From: Agrypnia vestita
Taxonomy: Eukaryota > Arthropoda > Insecta > Trichoptera > Phryganeidae
Length of the DNA stretch: 64,000 nucleotides
Direction of reading: 5' to 3'
Assembly: GCA_016648135.1 (NCBI GenBank)
Contig: JADDOH010003941.1
Span: 62,001 to 126,000, forward strand
Shown here: piece after piece, positions 35,601-39,900 of the stretch
Position numbering within the stretch: the first letter of the stretch is position 1
Layout: every line of letters starts with the position of its first letter
The notes under the pieces: generated by a model
Told to the model about the DNA's origin: nothing
Database searches by the model: none
The model's input: the letters and a program-made list of their open reading frames with translations, nothing else
Position numbers and translations under genes: made by a program

Positions 35601-37160
35601 AACTGTACCGTCGTTTCGTTATTTACAATACTTTATTTACTATGTATAGTATTATGTCCAGAAATATTAAACATTAATTTTGTGAATTCGAGTTGGCAAA
35701 GCCACATTGAAGAAAAAAATTTAAATGATTTTTTCTTGTACAAATTTTGCTTTATACTTACTATATTTTATGTGTCAATTCTCAAGCACAACGCTGTCAT
35801 AGATATCCGTCGATAGGCATAGATATGTTAGTCCTTAAGTTGAAATTAGTTACTGTAGATATAATGCACTCTTCATAAATATTAAATGATCTCACAATTT
35901 TCTAAAAAGGGACAAAAAATTTATAACTACTTGATAAACCGATCAACAGAAATTAGTATTTTTTAATTAAAAATTCTACTTAATTGCACTACTACTCACT
36001 TGCCCGCATTTTAACAGACATAGATAAGATTACTAAGGTATAAATAGCCAGCCGCGTGACACAAAATCAAAAATTTACCATGATTATAATATTTTCTATT
36101 TAACTGTACAAAGAAAATAAAATTTTAGCTCGTTAAACAGCACAAGCGTTTAGCTTATTTTGAAAGTAGTGTGAATATAGTGTTGCGACACGTATTCCGT
36201 GTTGGCATCTCTATTAACAAAAAGTATTTTTTTTATAAAAAAATATGTTACTATATCCTTGTTTGACGTAAAAACAAAGTAAATGAGTTGATTAAAATAA
36301 TTGACTGAAACATAAAATTCCAAATAAATTCATTTTAAGTTACGAAAAAGTCTAAAAAGTTTTCTCATTTGAAAAAAGTTATACTTGAGAAATCACTTGC
36401 TTATCGAAAGAATTTCAGTTAAATAATGAAAGCAGAAGCTGATGTTAGAACTTTCTTGATAAAAGATTTAATCAAACGTTTTAAAAAAAATTATAATGAT
36501 AAAAAATTTAACATACACAAACCATGAATAAACTTTTTCACATTATATATTTTTTGTCTTTTACTACTTATTGGATACATGCAAAATTATGAGTGAACTA
36601 CAGTGGCAACAAAAAATAAAAGTAAATAAAAATCTAACAACTATCTAGGAAATGATATTATTTTATAACTAAGTCAAACTAATGTTAATTTAAAAACTTG
36701 CTAAACTTATTTTCCTGGGATAATATTTAGGCATTTATATCACTACAATTTTATCTGAAAAAAAAAATAACGGTATATAATACGAATGTTTAAAGCGTGA
36801 AGTATTATATTTCTTAAAATAAATAGAGTTGCAAGCACGAAATACTTGTCGCATCAATATTGCTACTATTTTCTAATTAAGCTAAACGTTTGTTTTATGA
36901 AAAAAGAATTTACTTGATCACAAAATTGGATAAAAAACATTAACTTTTTACCTATATTTGAGTTTAATAATTATTTTGTATTTAACAACGTTAAGTATGT
37001 AAATGTTATTAATTACACATTCCTAATACAAATAATATTAATAATAAACCGCATAAACAATGGAAATACCGAAGCAATTAGAAAATCCATCCACTTCACC
37101 ATTTAATAATGGCGATAGTAAAGTAAACACACAGATCACTAGAAGTCGAGCAAATCTCAT
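2392..37160 (-). CDS. Beaten-path (Beat) family two-Ig-domain cell-surface protein, five coding exons
   Basis: The spliced CDS is 37160-37100, 14139-13928, 5971-5836, 4475-4216, 2622-2392 (61+212+136+260+231 = 900 bases, 299 residues plus stop). Seen: signal peptide at about 1-20. Ig1 has C47, W62 and C115, the motif SLKWYKDGNEFFRYVPR, then 'VFDLPGV', and 'GRYRCEVSGEAP' on the C115 strand. Ig2 has C162, W175 and C224 with 'RPRYQIGD' and 'SKPAAKLSWFVNGEP'. Possible N-glycosylation sites are N94, N97 and N161. A Ser/Lys/Arg-rich linker leads to a hydrophobic segment at 284-297 near the C terminus, suggesting a GPI signal. Known: Beat proteins are neuronal immunoglobulin-superfamily proteins that bind Sidestep-family partners in axon guidance and synaptic matching. 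Inference: this is a membrane-anchored Beat paralogue. I cannot say which Beat subgroup, so no symbol is given. Exons are GC-rich against AT-rich introns. Confidence 0.9.
2726..3030. mobile_element. Composite short repeat: Helitron-type end plus tRNA-like segment
   Basis: This is the same family as 42518-42790. It starts at a CTAG (2731-2734; on the minus strand this reads as a CTAG-T terminus), has a tRNA-like core with a B-box-like GGGTTCAAGCCC near 2875, and ends in a run of GGACAGA units followed by AACGAAATTATTAT. Whether it is a SINE or a Helitron fragment cannot be settled by eye. Confidence 0.5.
3031..3424. other. AT-rich intron sequence
   Basis: This is intron 4 of the Beat-like gene. 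It is AT-rich with short A/T runs, and I see nothing else in it. Confidence 0.5.
3425..4090 (+). mobile_element. Degenerate LINE 3' fragment with internal 57-bp duplication
   Basis: It aligns along its length to the RT C-terminal half of the 21.8-23.5 kb LINE: 'ARLA..N.', the AW.WQKRN-like tract, 'LCGKS..DRV', then the GRPRKTWH-like region at about 3905-3945 and a degraded 3' end. Stops and frameshifts abound. A 57-bp stretch is repeated in tandem (about 3785-3841 and 3842-3898). The copy lies in intron 4, on the strand opposite the host gene. Confidence 0.75.
4216..4475 (-). CDS. Beat-like gene, coding exon 4 (second Ig domain)
   Basis: The acceptor CTACTAAG precedes 4475. The exon starts with two bases completing an Ala codon (phase 1), then 86 codons. 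It holds 'LPELGPVISG', 'RPRYQIGD', the Ig2 cysteine C162 in an N-C-T sequon, 'SKPAAKLSWFVNGEP' with core W175, and 'FRKGDLKLK'. The donor is AAG|GTAAAC. The strand partner cysteine is the first codon of the next exon. GC content is far above the flanks. The antisense open frame at 4243-4494 is a shadow. Confidence 0.9.
4701..5005 (-). mobile_element. LINE 3' fragment, minus strand
   Basis: Read on the minus strand this gives the LINE C-terminal tract: 'RLFGHVEWMNEERMVKK', then a GCPWQNHINQILEDDS-like stretch matching GRPRKTWHDQVLQ of the longer copy, then 'VCMRR', the Cys-Gln-Asp-like region and the AGTTAGTT-type tail at 4701-4712. It is broken and 5'-truncated. Confidence 0.75.
5006..5835. 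repeat. Intron 3 with ATG/CAT palindromic microsatellite
   Basis: AT-rich intron 3. At 5600-5635 there are runs of GATGATGATG and CATCATCATCATGATG that can pair with each other and make a small cruciform. Nothing else is recognised. Confidence 0.5.
5836..5971 (-). CDS. Beat-like gene, coding exon 3 (second half of Ig1)
   Basis: This exon is too short to stand out as an open frame. On the minus strand the acceptor TTTTAG precedes 5971, followed by 45 codons plus one base. It encodes 'LDNSTNISIVLGPMEL', the C115 strand 'SSGRYRCEVSGEAPLFQTV' and 'HGDMAVV'. The donor is G|GTGAG at 5835. The entry phase (0) and exit phase (1) match exons 2 and 4 exactly. Two sequons (N94, N97) lie at the start. 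The sequence is typical of the Beat first Ig domain. Confidence 0.9.
5972..7844. repeat. Intron 2, proximal part: fragments of an AAAGCAAAGGCAGCAATATCC MITE family
   Basis: At 6118-6175 a left-end-like copy reads GTATAAAAGCACAGGCAGCA. At about 7262-7370 is a right-end-like piece (TTAGTAATCCTCCGAG, then TTTTTTTGGATA). The intact family member is at 20581-20840. The rest is AT-rich; 6900-7010 is locally richer in CGC motifs. Confidence 0.45.
7845..7925 (+). mobile_element. LINE 3' terminal scrap
   Basis: CTCTGCCTACCCCTGCGAG at about 7877-7895, then AAAATGGCATGATG, matches the last 40 bases of the LINE family, where the frame ends in an Ala-Tyr-Pro-Cys stretch. GTTAGTTAGTTAG at 7845-7857 precedes rather than follows it, so this is probably a tail-to-body junction of two insertions or a rearranged copy. 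Confidence 0.5.
8230..8470 (+). other. Unrecognised 69-codon open frame
   Basis: An open stretch (ATG at 8242, stop at 8449) encodes a basic peptide with no motif I recognise. Its base composition is less AT-rich than the flanks. It may be a remnant of a mobile-element gene; nothing supports a functional gene. Confidence 0.2.
8690..8780. repeat. Degenerate hammerhead-like segment
   Basis: It contains CCTGATGATGGACC followed by ACGAAATCAG, resembling the CTGATGA and GAAA core boxes seen in better form at 54088-54226. Stem II is poor. It may be a decayed Penelope-like fragment. Confidence 0.25.
8925..9085 (-). mobile_element. SINE-B tail fragment
   Basis: It carries the tail shared with the SINE at 10797-10980 and the copies at 25.5 and 41.3 kb: TTTTCAGAACAAAGTTCT, AATTAATCAATTAGAAAGAC and AGAAAAATCAAATCCATG. 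The tRNA-like head is missing. A second, opposite run of the tail follows (about 9040-9080), giving a small fold-back. Confidence 0.5.
9086..10485. other. AT-rich intron 2 sequence
   Basis: AT-rich with several short palindromic A/T runs. A less AT-rich patch at 10130-10340 has no supported gene; its open frame has no recognised motif. Confidence 0.45.
10486..10690 (-). mobile_element. Short repeat with GTCC-rich run and tRNA-like core, minus strand
   Basis: Reading minus, a tRNA-like segment precedes TGAATTTGAACTAAATTACG, then a run of GGACGGAC units, then AATTGTTATAA. This matches the 3' organisation of the 2726-3030 and 42518-42790 repeats (AATTACGGACGT, GGACAGAC run, ACGAAATT). Confidence 0.5.
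10710..11076 (-). mobile_element. SINE-A (tRNA-derived), minus strand, split by a SINE-B insertion
   Basis: Reading minus from 11076: GTAGCTTGTTGGTCTTGTGG (A-box-like), then GGTCGCGGGTTTGAACC (B-box), then the body ending near AATACGTGTCACATC and GATGCGAAC-like sequence. The copy is interrupted at 10797-10980 by another SINE, flanked by AAAACAGGACTTA on both sides (10784-10796 and 10981-10993). A complete uninterrupted copy is at 30912-31086. Confidence 0.8.
10797..10980 (+). mobile_element. SINE-B (tRNA-derived) inserted in SINE-A, 13-bp TSD
   Basis: It has an A-box-like TTAGTGGTCAGAGCACC near 10855 and a B-box GGGTTCGAATCCC near 10893, followed by a SINE-B tail (TTTCTGTATGTCTTTTTAAT, TTAATTTGGTTATT). 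A perfect 13-bp target duplication on both sides shows retroposition by target-primed insertion. Pol III promoter boxes look intact. Confidence 0.8.
11150..11410 (+). mobile_element. Third tRNA-derived SINE (SINE-C)
   Basis: The head has GTGTGGTGGTAAGAGTATCT (A-box-like) and GGGTTCGATTGCC (B-box), followed by a long AT-rich body and an end reading TTTTTGACGGGTTACAGCTAG. The terminal CTAGTTA resembles the Helitron-type ends found elsewhere in the window. It is not a functional tRNA: the acceptor stem does not close. Confidence 0.55.
11411..12039. other. AT-rich intron 2 sequence
   Basis: I see no gene, structured repeat or RNA gene here. Confidence 0.45.
12040..12190 (+). repeat. Hammerhead-like motif in an inverted repeat
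   Basis: CTGATGA at 12104-12110, a stem II-like AGGGACCATTGGCCCC (one A.C mismatch) and GAAAC at 12127-12131 give the order of hammerhead core boxes. Just upstream (about 12047-12077) a diverged reverse copy (AATATCAACCACGGTCTCTT) can pair with it. Related motifs are at 2095 (plus strand) and 44568 and 52120 (both minus strand). Confidence 0.45.
12191..13159. other. AT-rich intron 2 sequence
   Basis: AT-rich. Open frames on both strands at 12854-13148 overlap each other and have no motif support. Confidence 0.45.
13160..13490. promoter_or_regulatory. GC-rich island in intron 2 (candidate regulatory element)
   Basis: A sharp rise in GC (CGCGGGCAATG, GCGCCCGGCGGCGGCGAG, CCCCGCGCTCAGCC) in otherwise AT-rich intron about 450 bp downstream of exon 2. 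No repeat signature and no convincing frame. It may be an enhancer or a conserved non-coding block; this is inference from composition only. Confidence 0.35.
13928..14139 (-). CDS. Beat-like gene, coding exon 2 (first half of Ig1)
   Basis: On the minus strand TTGTTTGCAG precedes 14139. The exon starts with TG, completing a Val codon begun by the last base of exon 1, then has 70 codons. It contains 'LRLVELRIPSHSV', C47 in 'ARLECRYE', the motif SLKWYKDGNEFFRYVPR with core W62, and 'VFDLPGVIVD'. The donor is GAC|GTAAGC. This is the most recognisable Beat sequence in the window. Plus-strand open frames at 13958-14347 are antisense shadows. Confidence 0.92.
14140..15389. other. Intron 1, proximal AT-rich part
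   Basis: The first 200 bp beside exon 2 are less AT-rich and include its polypyrimidine tract. The rest is AT-rich with no gene or clear repeat. Confidence 0.45.
15390..16520. promoter_or_regulatory. Moderately GC-rich, repeat-poor intron block
   Basis: Composition is closer to 40-45% GC in patches (15390-15700, 16250-16480; for example AAAACGGGCCGCCGGGGCAG). No open frame or repeat match within the window. Unique intronic sequence of this kind often holds enhancers; that is inference. Confidence 0.3.
16860..17335. repeat. Dispersed repeat, copy 1 (paired with 55595-55885)
   Basis: Shared with the second copy: TCGATTTTTAACCCTTTTCC, then CGTGATCCAAT, a TTATAGTATAATTTTGGATT stretch, and the end AATGAGAAAGAGAGTATAAT before a poly-T-rich tail. 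The copy here has extra sequence (about 17075-17270) that includes a 62-codon open frame with no motif. The class is unknown. Confidence 0.55.
17640..17795 (+). mobile_element. SINE-A copy, plus strand
   Basis: It contains TTGTGATCTGGTGATC, then GCAAGTTAGTCCTATTTTCA, AGCTTATTTTGAAAATAGTA and TTCCATGTTCACATCTCTAT, matching the body and 3' end of SINE-A. The tRNA head is eroded. It lies head-to-tail inverted against the next copy. Confidence 0.65.
17944..18110 (-). mobile_element. SINE-A copy, minus strand
   Basis: Reading minus: a B-box-like GGTTCGAGCC near 18070, the body TAGTCTTATTCTCATGGCAC, ATAGTAAAAATATTGATGCG and TCGCATCTCTATT. With the preceding copy it forms an inverted pair around 17.8-17.95 kb. 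Confidence 0.65.
18111..19954. other. Intron 1 sequence with one mixed-composition patch
   Basis: Mostly AT-rich. 18840-19060 is richer in GC (CGCGCCGAATACGAGGCGGC) and open in several frames, but without recognisable motif. 19575-19640 is another small GC-rich patch. No supported gene. Confidence 0.4.
19957..20535 (+). mobile_element. Helitron-like non-autonomous element with GTCT array and ~129-bp internal repeats
   Basis: It starts TCTATACCTATAAAACTC after an A and ends with a hairpin CCTG-TGCAACGC-CAGG followed by CTAG and T. These are the Helitron hallmarks: 5' TC, 3' hairpin plus CTRR, insertion between A and T. After a GTCT-rich microsatellite (19975-20045) come about four tandem units of 120-130 bp, each starting near GATGCAAATCTGT (20056, 20186, 20315, 20435). 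No helicase gene. A one-unit relative is at 46432-46713. Confidence 0.65.
20581..20840. mobile_element. MITE with ~80-bp terminal inverted repeats
   Basis: The left end ACGTGGGGTATAAAAGCAAA, continuing to AGGATTACTAATTTA, mirrors the right end (about 20758-20840), which reads back as ATGTGGGGCATAAAACCAAA. The element is about 260 bp with no coding sequence. Relatives or half copies lie at 6118, 7262, 29523, 29662-29912 and 32186. The superfamily is not determined because flanking duplications are unclear. Confidence 0.7.
21046..21082. repeat. Near-perfect 18-bp palindrome
   Basis: GATGTCAGAGTATATTTT (21046-21063), one base, then its exact complement (21065-21082). It could extrude as a cruciform. 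It is not part of a repeat family I recognise. Confidence 0.7.
21810..23495 (+). mobile_element. 5'-truncated non-LTR retrotransposon (LINE)
   Basis: This is the longest LINE copy here. It carries most of the reverse transcriptase and the C-terminal region but lacks the endonuclease and the 5' end. The 3' terminus is CTCTGCCTACCCCTGCAGGG, then a TTAG microsatellite at 23463-23484. At least eight shorter fragments in the window share the 3' end: 690, 3425, 4701, 7845, 54960, 56590, 59985 and 60752. It lies in intron 1 antisense to the Beat-like gene. Clade not assigned. Confidence 0.85.
21836..23460 (+). pseudogene. LINE reverse transcriptase, one frameshift
   Basis: The first frame (21836 to about 22320) gives the RT start: 'VEEIKRALKHMKNGKAVGYD', 'DWRRAVIMPLYKGKG', 'NYRAISLLSSVGKLYARIL' and 'VQGAFMSGRGCMDQIF'. 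At a CAAAAACTTTTTTG run near 22315-22325 the frame shifts by one and continues to 23460 as 'CLVDLQKAYDRV', 'GVKQGCVMSPWLFNLYMDN', the catalytic 'LLYADDAVLVAN' (YADD) and the C-terminal 'WFGHVERMNEERM', 'RGRPRKTWHDQV', 'CMRRCMNVAEAK' and 'SILSAYPC'. Known: RT motifs of non-LTR retrotransposons. Apart from the indel the frame is open, so this is a relatively young copy. The minus-strand open frame at 22239-23141 is its antisense shadow. Confidence 0.88.
23496..25499. other. AT-rich intron 1 sequence with a short Helitron/SINE-type fragment
   Basis: At about 24225-24395 there is a short repeat fragment: CGTTATCTGTCTGTCC, then a tail TTTTTAACGGGTCTACAGAC followed by AGCTAA, the kind of end seen at 11380-11405. 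The remainder is AT-rich with no supported gene. Confidence 0.4.
25500..25765. mobile_element. SINE-B fold-back copy (tail in both orientations)
   Basis: The minus-strand head has a B-box-like GATTCGTGTCCTGG region and tRNA-like sequence (25560-25645). The SINE-B tail occurs on both sides in opposite orientation: AAACCAAATTTATTAATCAA at the left and its complement-like TTGATGAATAAATTTGGT at the right. The whole can fold back on itself. Confidence 0.6.
26140..27130. promoter_or_regulatory. GC-enriched, repeat-free intron block
   Basis: Patches at 26150-26260 and especially 26755-27060 (CGCGCGCCATC, GATCCGCCCCGTG, CGCCTGCCGCGATGCGAC) stand out from the AT-rich intron. Open frames overlap on both strands without motif. 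Candidate conserved non-coding DNA; no function is assigned. Confidence 0.3.
27131..29522. other. AT-rich intron 1 sequence
   Basis: I see no gene, RNA gene or clear repeat. Confidence 0.45.
29523..29640 (+). mobile_element. Half copy of the AAAGCAAAGGCAGCAATATCC MITE
   Basis: The left end CGGGGTATACAAGCAAAGGC, GCAATATCC and GAGGATTAATTATTT is present, but the mirrored right end is missing. Confidence 0.55.
29662..29912. mobile_element. MITE, second nearly full copy
   Basis: Left GTGTGGTACAAAAGCAAAGG to GAGGATTACTA; right AAATTAGTAATAATCGATGA, then GCCTTTGGTTTTATAACC, the inverted counterpart. The right end abuts the fold-back element at 29911, which may have inserted at or into it. Confidence 0.6.
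29911..30566. mobile_element. Fold-back element with 39-bp TIRs and inverted arrays of 52-bp units
   Basis: The terminal inverted repeats run 29911-29949 and 30528-30566, beginning ATATCGACGGCTCCTA, with two mismatches in 39. Inside are two tandem arrays. Array A starts at 30125, 30177 and 30229 (ACTTCGGAAAAGACGCGACG...). Array B starts at 30262, 30314 and 30366 (GTGTTACATACGATAA...). Both have a 52-bp period, and array B read in reverse aligns patchily to array A (ATCGTAT, CTTAC, GAAAA at matching spacing). So the arrays are oppositely oriented diverged copies. There is no coding sequence. The architecture recalls Foldback transposons. Confidence 0.7.
30912..31086 (-). mobile_element. SINE-A, complete copy
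   Basis: Reading minus from 31085: GTAGCTTGTTGGTCTTGTGG, an anticodon-arm-like CTCGCCTCGTAATCC, B-box GGTCGCGGGTTCAAATC, then body ATAGCACAAGCGTTTAGCTT, AATAGTAAGAATATTAATGT and GTGTTCGCATCTCTATTTT. About 175 bp. It is the reference copy for the family in this window. It resembles a tRNA but lacks a closed acceptor stem, so it is not a tRNA gene. Confidence 0.8.
31087..32185. other. Intron 1 sequence without recognised content
   Basis: Mixed composition. Nothing supported. Confidence 0.4.
32186..32345 (+). mobile_element. MITE half copy
   Basis: GAGGGGTATAAAAGCAAAGG, CAGTAATATCC and CGAGGATTACTAATTT match the left arm of the 20581-20840 element. The right end is degraded (AGAGAGCAATATCC near 32325). 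The 79-codon open frame at 32020-32259 runs into this repeat and is unlikely to be a gene. Confidence 0.55.
32346..34840. other. Intron 1, AT-rich with two mixed patches
   Basis: 32500-32620, 34110-34260 and 34530-34790 are less AT-rich and repeat-free. I see no coding sequence. A TATAAATATTCAGTTC string at 34577 is not spaced as a core promoter. Confidence 0.4.
34841..35128. repeat. Imperfect tandem duplication, ~126 bp period
   Basis: AGGCTTTTACATAAAGAGTA at 34841 recurs as AGGCTTTTACATAAAAAAAT at 34967, followed in both by ACATACATTAAA, CAGGAATAGCACCAAA and ATGAGTA-AAAATTAAAAAT. The second unit carries an extra ~30 bp. Confidence 0.65.
35129..36137. other. AT-rich intron 1 sequence
   Basis: An 82-codon open frame at 35568-35816 is rich in hydrophobic residues but has no motif and no splice logic. 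I regard it as chance. Confidence 0.4.
36138..36217 (+). mobile_element. SINE-A 3' fragment
   Basis: ACAGCACAAGCGTTTAGCTT, TGAAAGTAGTGTGAATATAG and CGTATTCCGTGTTGGCATCT match the SINE-A body. No head. Confidence 0.65.
36218..36825. other. AT-rich intron 1 sequence
   Basis: Nothing recognised. Confidence 0.45.
36826..36920 (-). mobile_element. SINE-A 3' fragment, minus strand
   Basis: GAGTTGCAAGCACGAAATAC, TGTCGCATCAATATTGCTAC and AATTAAGCTAAACGTTTG are the complement of the SINE-A 3' half. Confidence 0.6.
37100..37160 (-). CDS. Beat-like gene, coding exon 1 (signal peptide)
   Basis: ATG at 37160-37158 opens 20 codons plus one base: Met-Arg-Phe-Ala-Arg, then a hydrophobic core LLVICVFTLLSPLL, then Asn. 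This is an n-region and h-region of a secretory signal. The donor is ATG|GTGAAG (GT at 37099). The single leftover G joins TG of exon 2 to make Val, so the frame runs directly into the Ig1 start, and total coding length is an exact multiple of three. The frame is open upstream, but an in-frame upstream ATG at 37281-37283 would bury the hydrophobic core, so I take 37160. The exon lies 23 kb from exon 2, so the assignment rests on phase, signal character and strand. Confidence 0.78.
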
Positions 37161-37390
37161 TACCGGCGTCGCTGGAGAAACCCACTCCTCTATATACACC
37201 TGAAAATTTTTCAAACTCTCACTTGACGGTGAGCTCCGGACCCGAACGGTTGTGCGCTTTTCGGAGAAGTGTCTTATCGACAAGGCGCCCCGAAGGTGAG
37301 CAGTGAGATCTGTTCAAAACGTCGGCAGACGACTGGTCCTGACAATCAGAATTTGACGCGGGTTATTCCCAAAGTAGTTAGTACTAACAT
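37161..37390 (-). promoter_or_regulatory. Presumed 5' leader/promoter region of the Beat-like gene, partly repeat-derived
   Basis: A GC-richer stretch lies upstream of the start codon. A TTTTCAG at about 37201-37208 (minus) could be a leader splice acceptor or initiator. No TATA box is at standard spacing. The part at 37310-37384 read minus (GGGAATAACCCGCGTCAAAT, TGCCGACGTTTTGAAC) closely resembles 38818-38880, a dispersed hammerhead-type repeat, so some of the leader or promoter is transposon-related. Confidence 0.4.
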
Positions 37391-38147
37391 ATCGTAGCTA
37401 ATGAAGCCATGTACGTTAATAAAATAGGATAAATTCTTCTTCAATATTTTTTATATTTTTCTCATCGTTATTGAAACGTTTTGCCGGGATAAAATGTACA
37501 ACACAAACACTCGGATGTGCCCTAAACAACCCGCTGTGACACATTTCTGATATAATCTAAAGTAGGGTTCTCAAACCTTTGCGAACTTTCCTATTGCTGG
37601 CAAATGTGTTTACTGAGAGCGGAGCCTATCGGGCAACCCCAATAGGCTTACACTCGCGCAAAGTTCAAGATCATATCAAAGGAGGTTCATGGAGGCAATT
37701 CACAAAACACTTTCTCAGAAGTAATATCAATGGATATTTTATACCATAATTGTATGGGCTTATGTTTGCGTTGTTATAAAATTCATCTATATATAACTTT
37801 AGTCTCTATATAACAGAAATTATGTAAGAAATATTAAAAGAAATGCAAACTTAGATGTCGTTTATCACCGCAACTGTCGAAATTTTACCGAAAGTGTGAA
37901 GAATATTTTCTATTCAAAATTTAACGTAGAAGACTCTACCAAAGATTTTGCTATTTGATATGAGAGACACTCTGTGTATATAATTTATGCTGAGAATTCA
38001 ATATAAATTCTTAATTTTTATTACCTACCCATTTCTATTTACGTCTCGAAACTGGTATACCCTAAATCTGGAAGTGGTTTTTACTAAGTTAACTAACATT
38101 CTGTTATAATGTCAAACCACAAAGTTAATGCTTTAAATATTAATAAT
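37391..38147. other. Upstream flank, mixed composition
   Basis: No gene or clear repeat. 37560-37690 is slightly GC-richer. Confidence 0.4.
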
Positions 38148-38430
38148 ACTAGCTGTGCCTGCGCGGCTTCGCACGTGTAGATTTTAAGAACACTGTTTGG
38201 ATAGACATAGAACTTTCGCGAACCTTTTAGAATATAATCCTTCCAGAACTTTCAAGAAATTCGAATGTACAGGAACCTTCTAGACACACCGACACAAGAG
38301 AATACCGCCACTCGGTTTAGAACCCTATAGAACTTTTGGGAATTTTCTAGAACCTTCTCCTTCCAGAACTTTCTAGAACAGGTTTTCCTGGAACCTTCTA
38401 GACTCACCGACACAATCAGCGCGCCTATTT
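38148..38430. promoter_or_regulatory. Repeat carrying two perfect four-unit heat-shock-element matches
   Basis: It begins ACTAGCTGTGCCTGCGCGGC, a CTAG-type repeat end. Two units with about 120-bp spacing follow (38221 and 38341). Each contains four consecutive alternating pentamers nTTCn-nGAAn-nTTCn-nGAAn: CTTCC-AGAAC-TTTCA-AGAAA at 38240-38259, and CTTCC-AGAAC-TTTCT-AGAAC at 38360-38379. Shared flanks include GGAACCTTCTAGAC and CACCGACACAA. Known: HSF binds such arrays. Whether they are used is inference. They lie 1.1-1.2 kb upstream of the Beat start codon. Confidence 0.6.
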
Positions 38431-38814
38431 TGAAACAATCTGAAGCATTTGCGGCTTTCCCATAACAAAACAATGTGCTAGAAAGCACATTTTCGTCACC
38501 CACTCCCACCCACGCACAGCCACCCCAACTCGCATATTTTCGATGTGACACCAAGGGCTATCCACCACCATAACCACCAGTGGGTGGTTGTGGCTGGTTG
38601 TGGAAAAAGCTTGGTAGATAGGGAAACACGGGTTTCTTTTTATTTATTTTTTTATTTAAAATATGATAGACACCTAAAAGGTTTATGGATAATATTTTTA
38701 CATGATTCATTATAGGAATATAATAATAATATAATTTAGATACAAAGTCATTTTTTTATGGTTGGCCAAGTTTTAGCATTTTTGTCACATCTGTTTTGAA
38801 TTTGTTAGTATTAA
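38431..38814. other. Spacer, no gene
   Basis: A GC-richer stretch to about 38620, including a TGGTTGTGG-type duplication at 38585-38605, then AT-rich sequence. Confidence 0.4.
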
Positions 38815-38925
38815 TTTCTTTGGGGGTAACCCGCGTCAAAATCTGGTCCTCAGAAGGACCATTCGTCAACCGACGTTTCGCCTGAATCACAACAGGCATT
38901 TTCAGGTTATCTTGTTAATAAATTT
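38815..38925 (-). repeat. Degenerate hammerhead-like hairpin
   Basis: On the minus strand: CTGAAAA (38905-38899), stem II GCCTG-TTGTGATT-CAGGC, GAAAC (38879-38875), GTC, then GGTTGACG. The order CTGANNA - stem II - GAAAC - GTC is that of a hammerhead core with a damaged CTGATGA box. The flank GGGTAACCCGCGTCAAA is shared with 37310-37384. Confidence 0.45.
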
Positions 38926-39440
38926 CCGTTACGAGGGACAGTGCGTACACGTCCGTTCGTATCGGAAGCTTATTACCAAGTGAGGTCTGGTAAGTCAAAG
39001 TCTAAATTTGGGTACTGTGGTCATTATTGGCCTTAATGATTTTTGGGAATAACGTAACGTAAGAAGTAACGCTTTTAAGGGAACAGACAATTCCGCGACA
39101 AGTGAAAGAAAGTTACTGGCGCCACCAAACAATTTTAGATCAAAATTTAATGTTAACGTTTCGTAATGTGTAGAGATTCGATTCTCAACGTTTCGCTTGA
39201 GTCATATCACAGCGTCTTCAGAAGGATATCTTTCTCCAAGAACCAAGGACGTACTGATCGTTTCTTAAAGGATCAGTACGTCCTTGAGGTGTGTTGCATC
39301 GTGCTACGCTCGTGGTCGTTAGTGTGCTATAGATGCATTATAAGACGTATTATAAATTAAAAAATATTTATTACAAACCCAGATTATTGGTAATATATAT
39401 ATGATATTGTATGTATCAATGCCTATACGTATAAGAATGC

Positions 39441-39475
<35 letters not shown>

Positions 39476-39900
39476 TGTGAGCATACCTACTAGAAAAGTT
39501 GTTCTAGACGAAATATTTTAGTAGAAAAAAATCAACAATTCAATTAAGTTCCCTAATATTTCACAATTTGCATCTTGATCAAATCAATCTTTGAACATCT
39601 GCTAAATGAAAAATTGATCAAATCATATACAGAATAACATTATTGTCGAAAAATAATCCAGCAAATGCATTTGGATAAAAGTTTATTTATGACAAAAATA
39701 TATTTGTTATATTGAATACAATTTGTATATTGAAAGAGTTTTTAATTATCCAAAAAATGAATTTACCTAAATCTGAATTTAGCTACAAATTAAACGTCTG
39801 ACTTGATCATTTTTCCTAGTATTCTCAAGATATTTAATTTTTTTAAAGAACAATATAGAACAATTAATTGATTTTTTCTGTATAGAATCAGTAGGTAAGG
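38926..39900. repeat. Region with a second hammerhead-like motif and an (AT)n array
   Basis: On the minus strand CTGAAGA (39221-39215), ACGC...AAGC and GAAAC (39194-39190), then GTTGAG, a weaker hammerhead-like arrangement. A direct reversal GGACGTACTGATC / GATCAGTACGTCC lies at about 39247-39284. 39438-39475 is an AT microsatellite. No gene. Confidence 0.4.

Noticed and set aside
35568..35816. Membrane-protein-like 82-codon open frame
   Set aside because: The hydrophobic character follows from T-rich codons; no start context, conservation clue or neighbouring exon.
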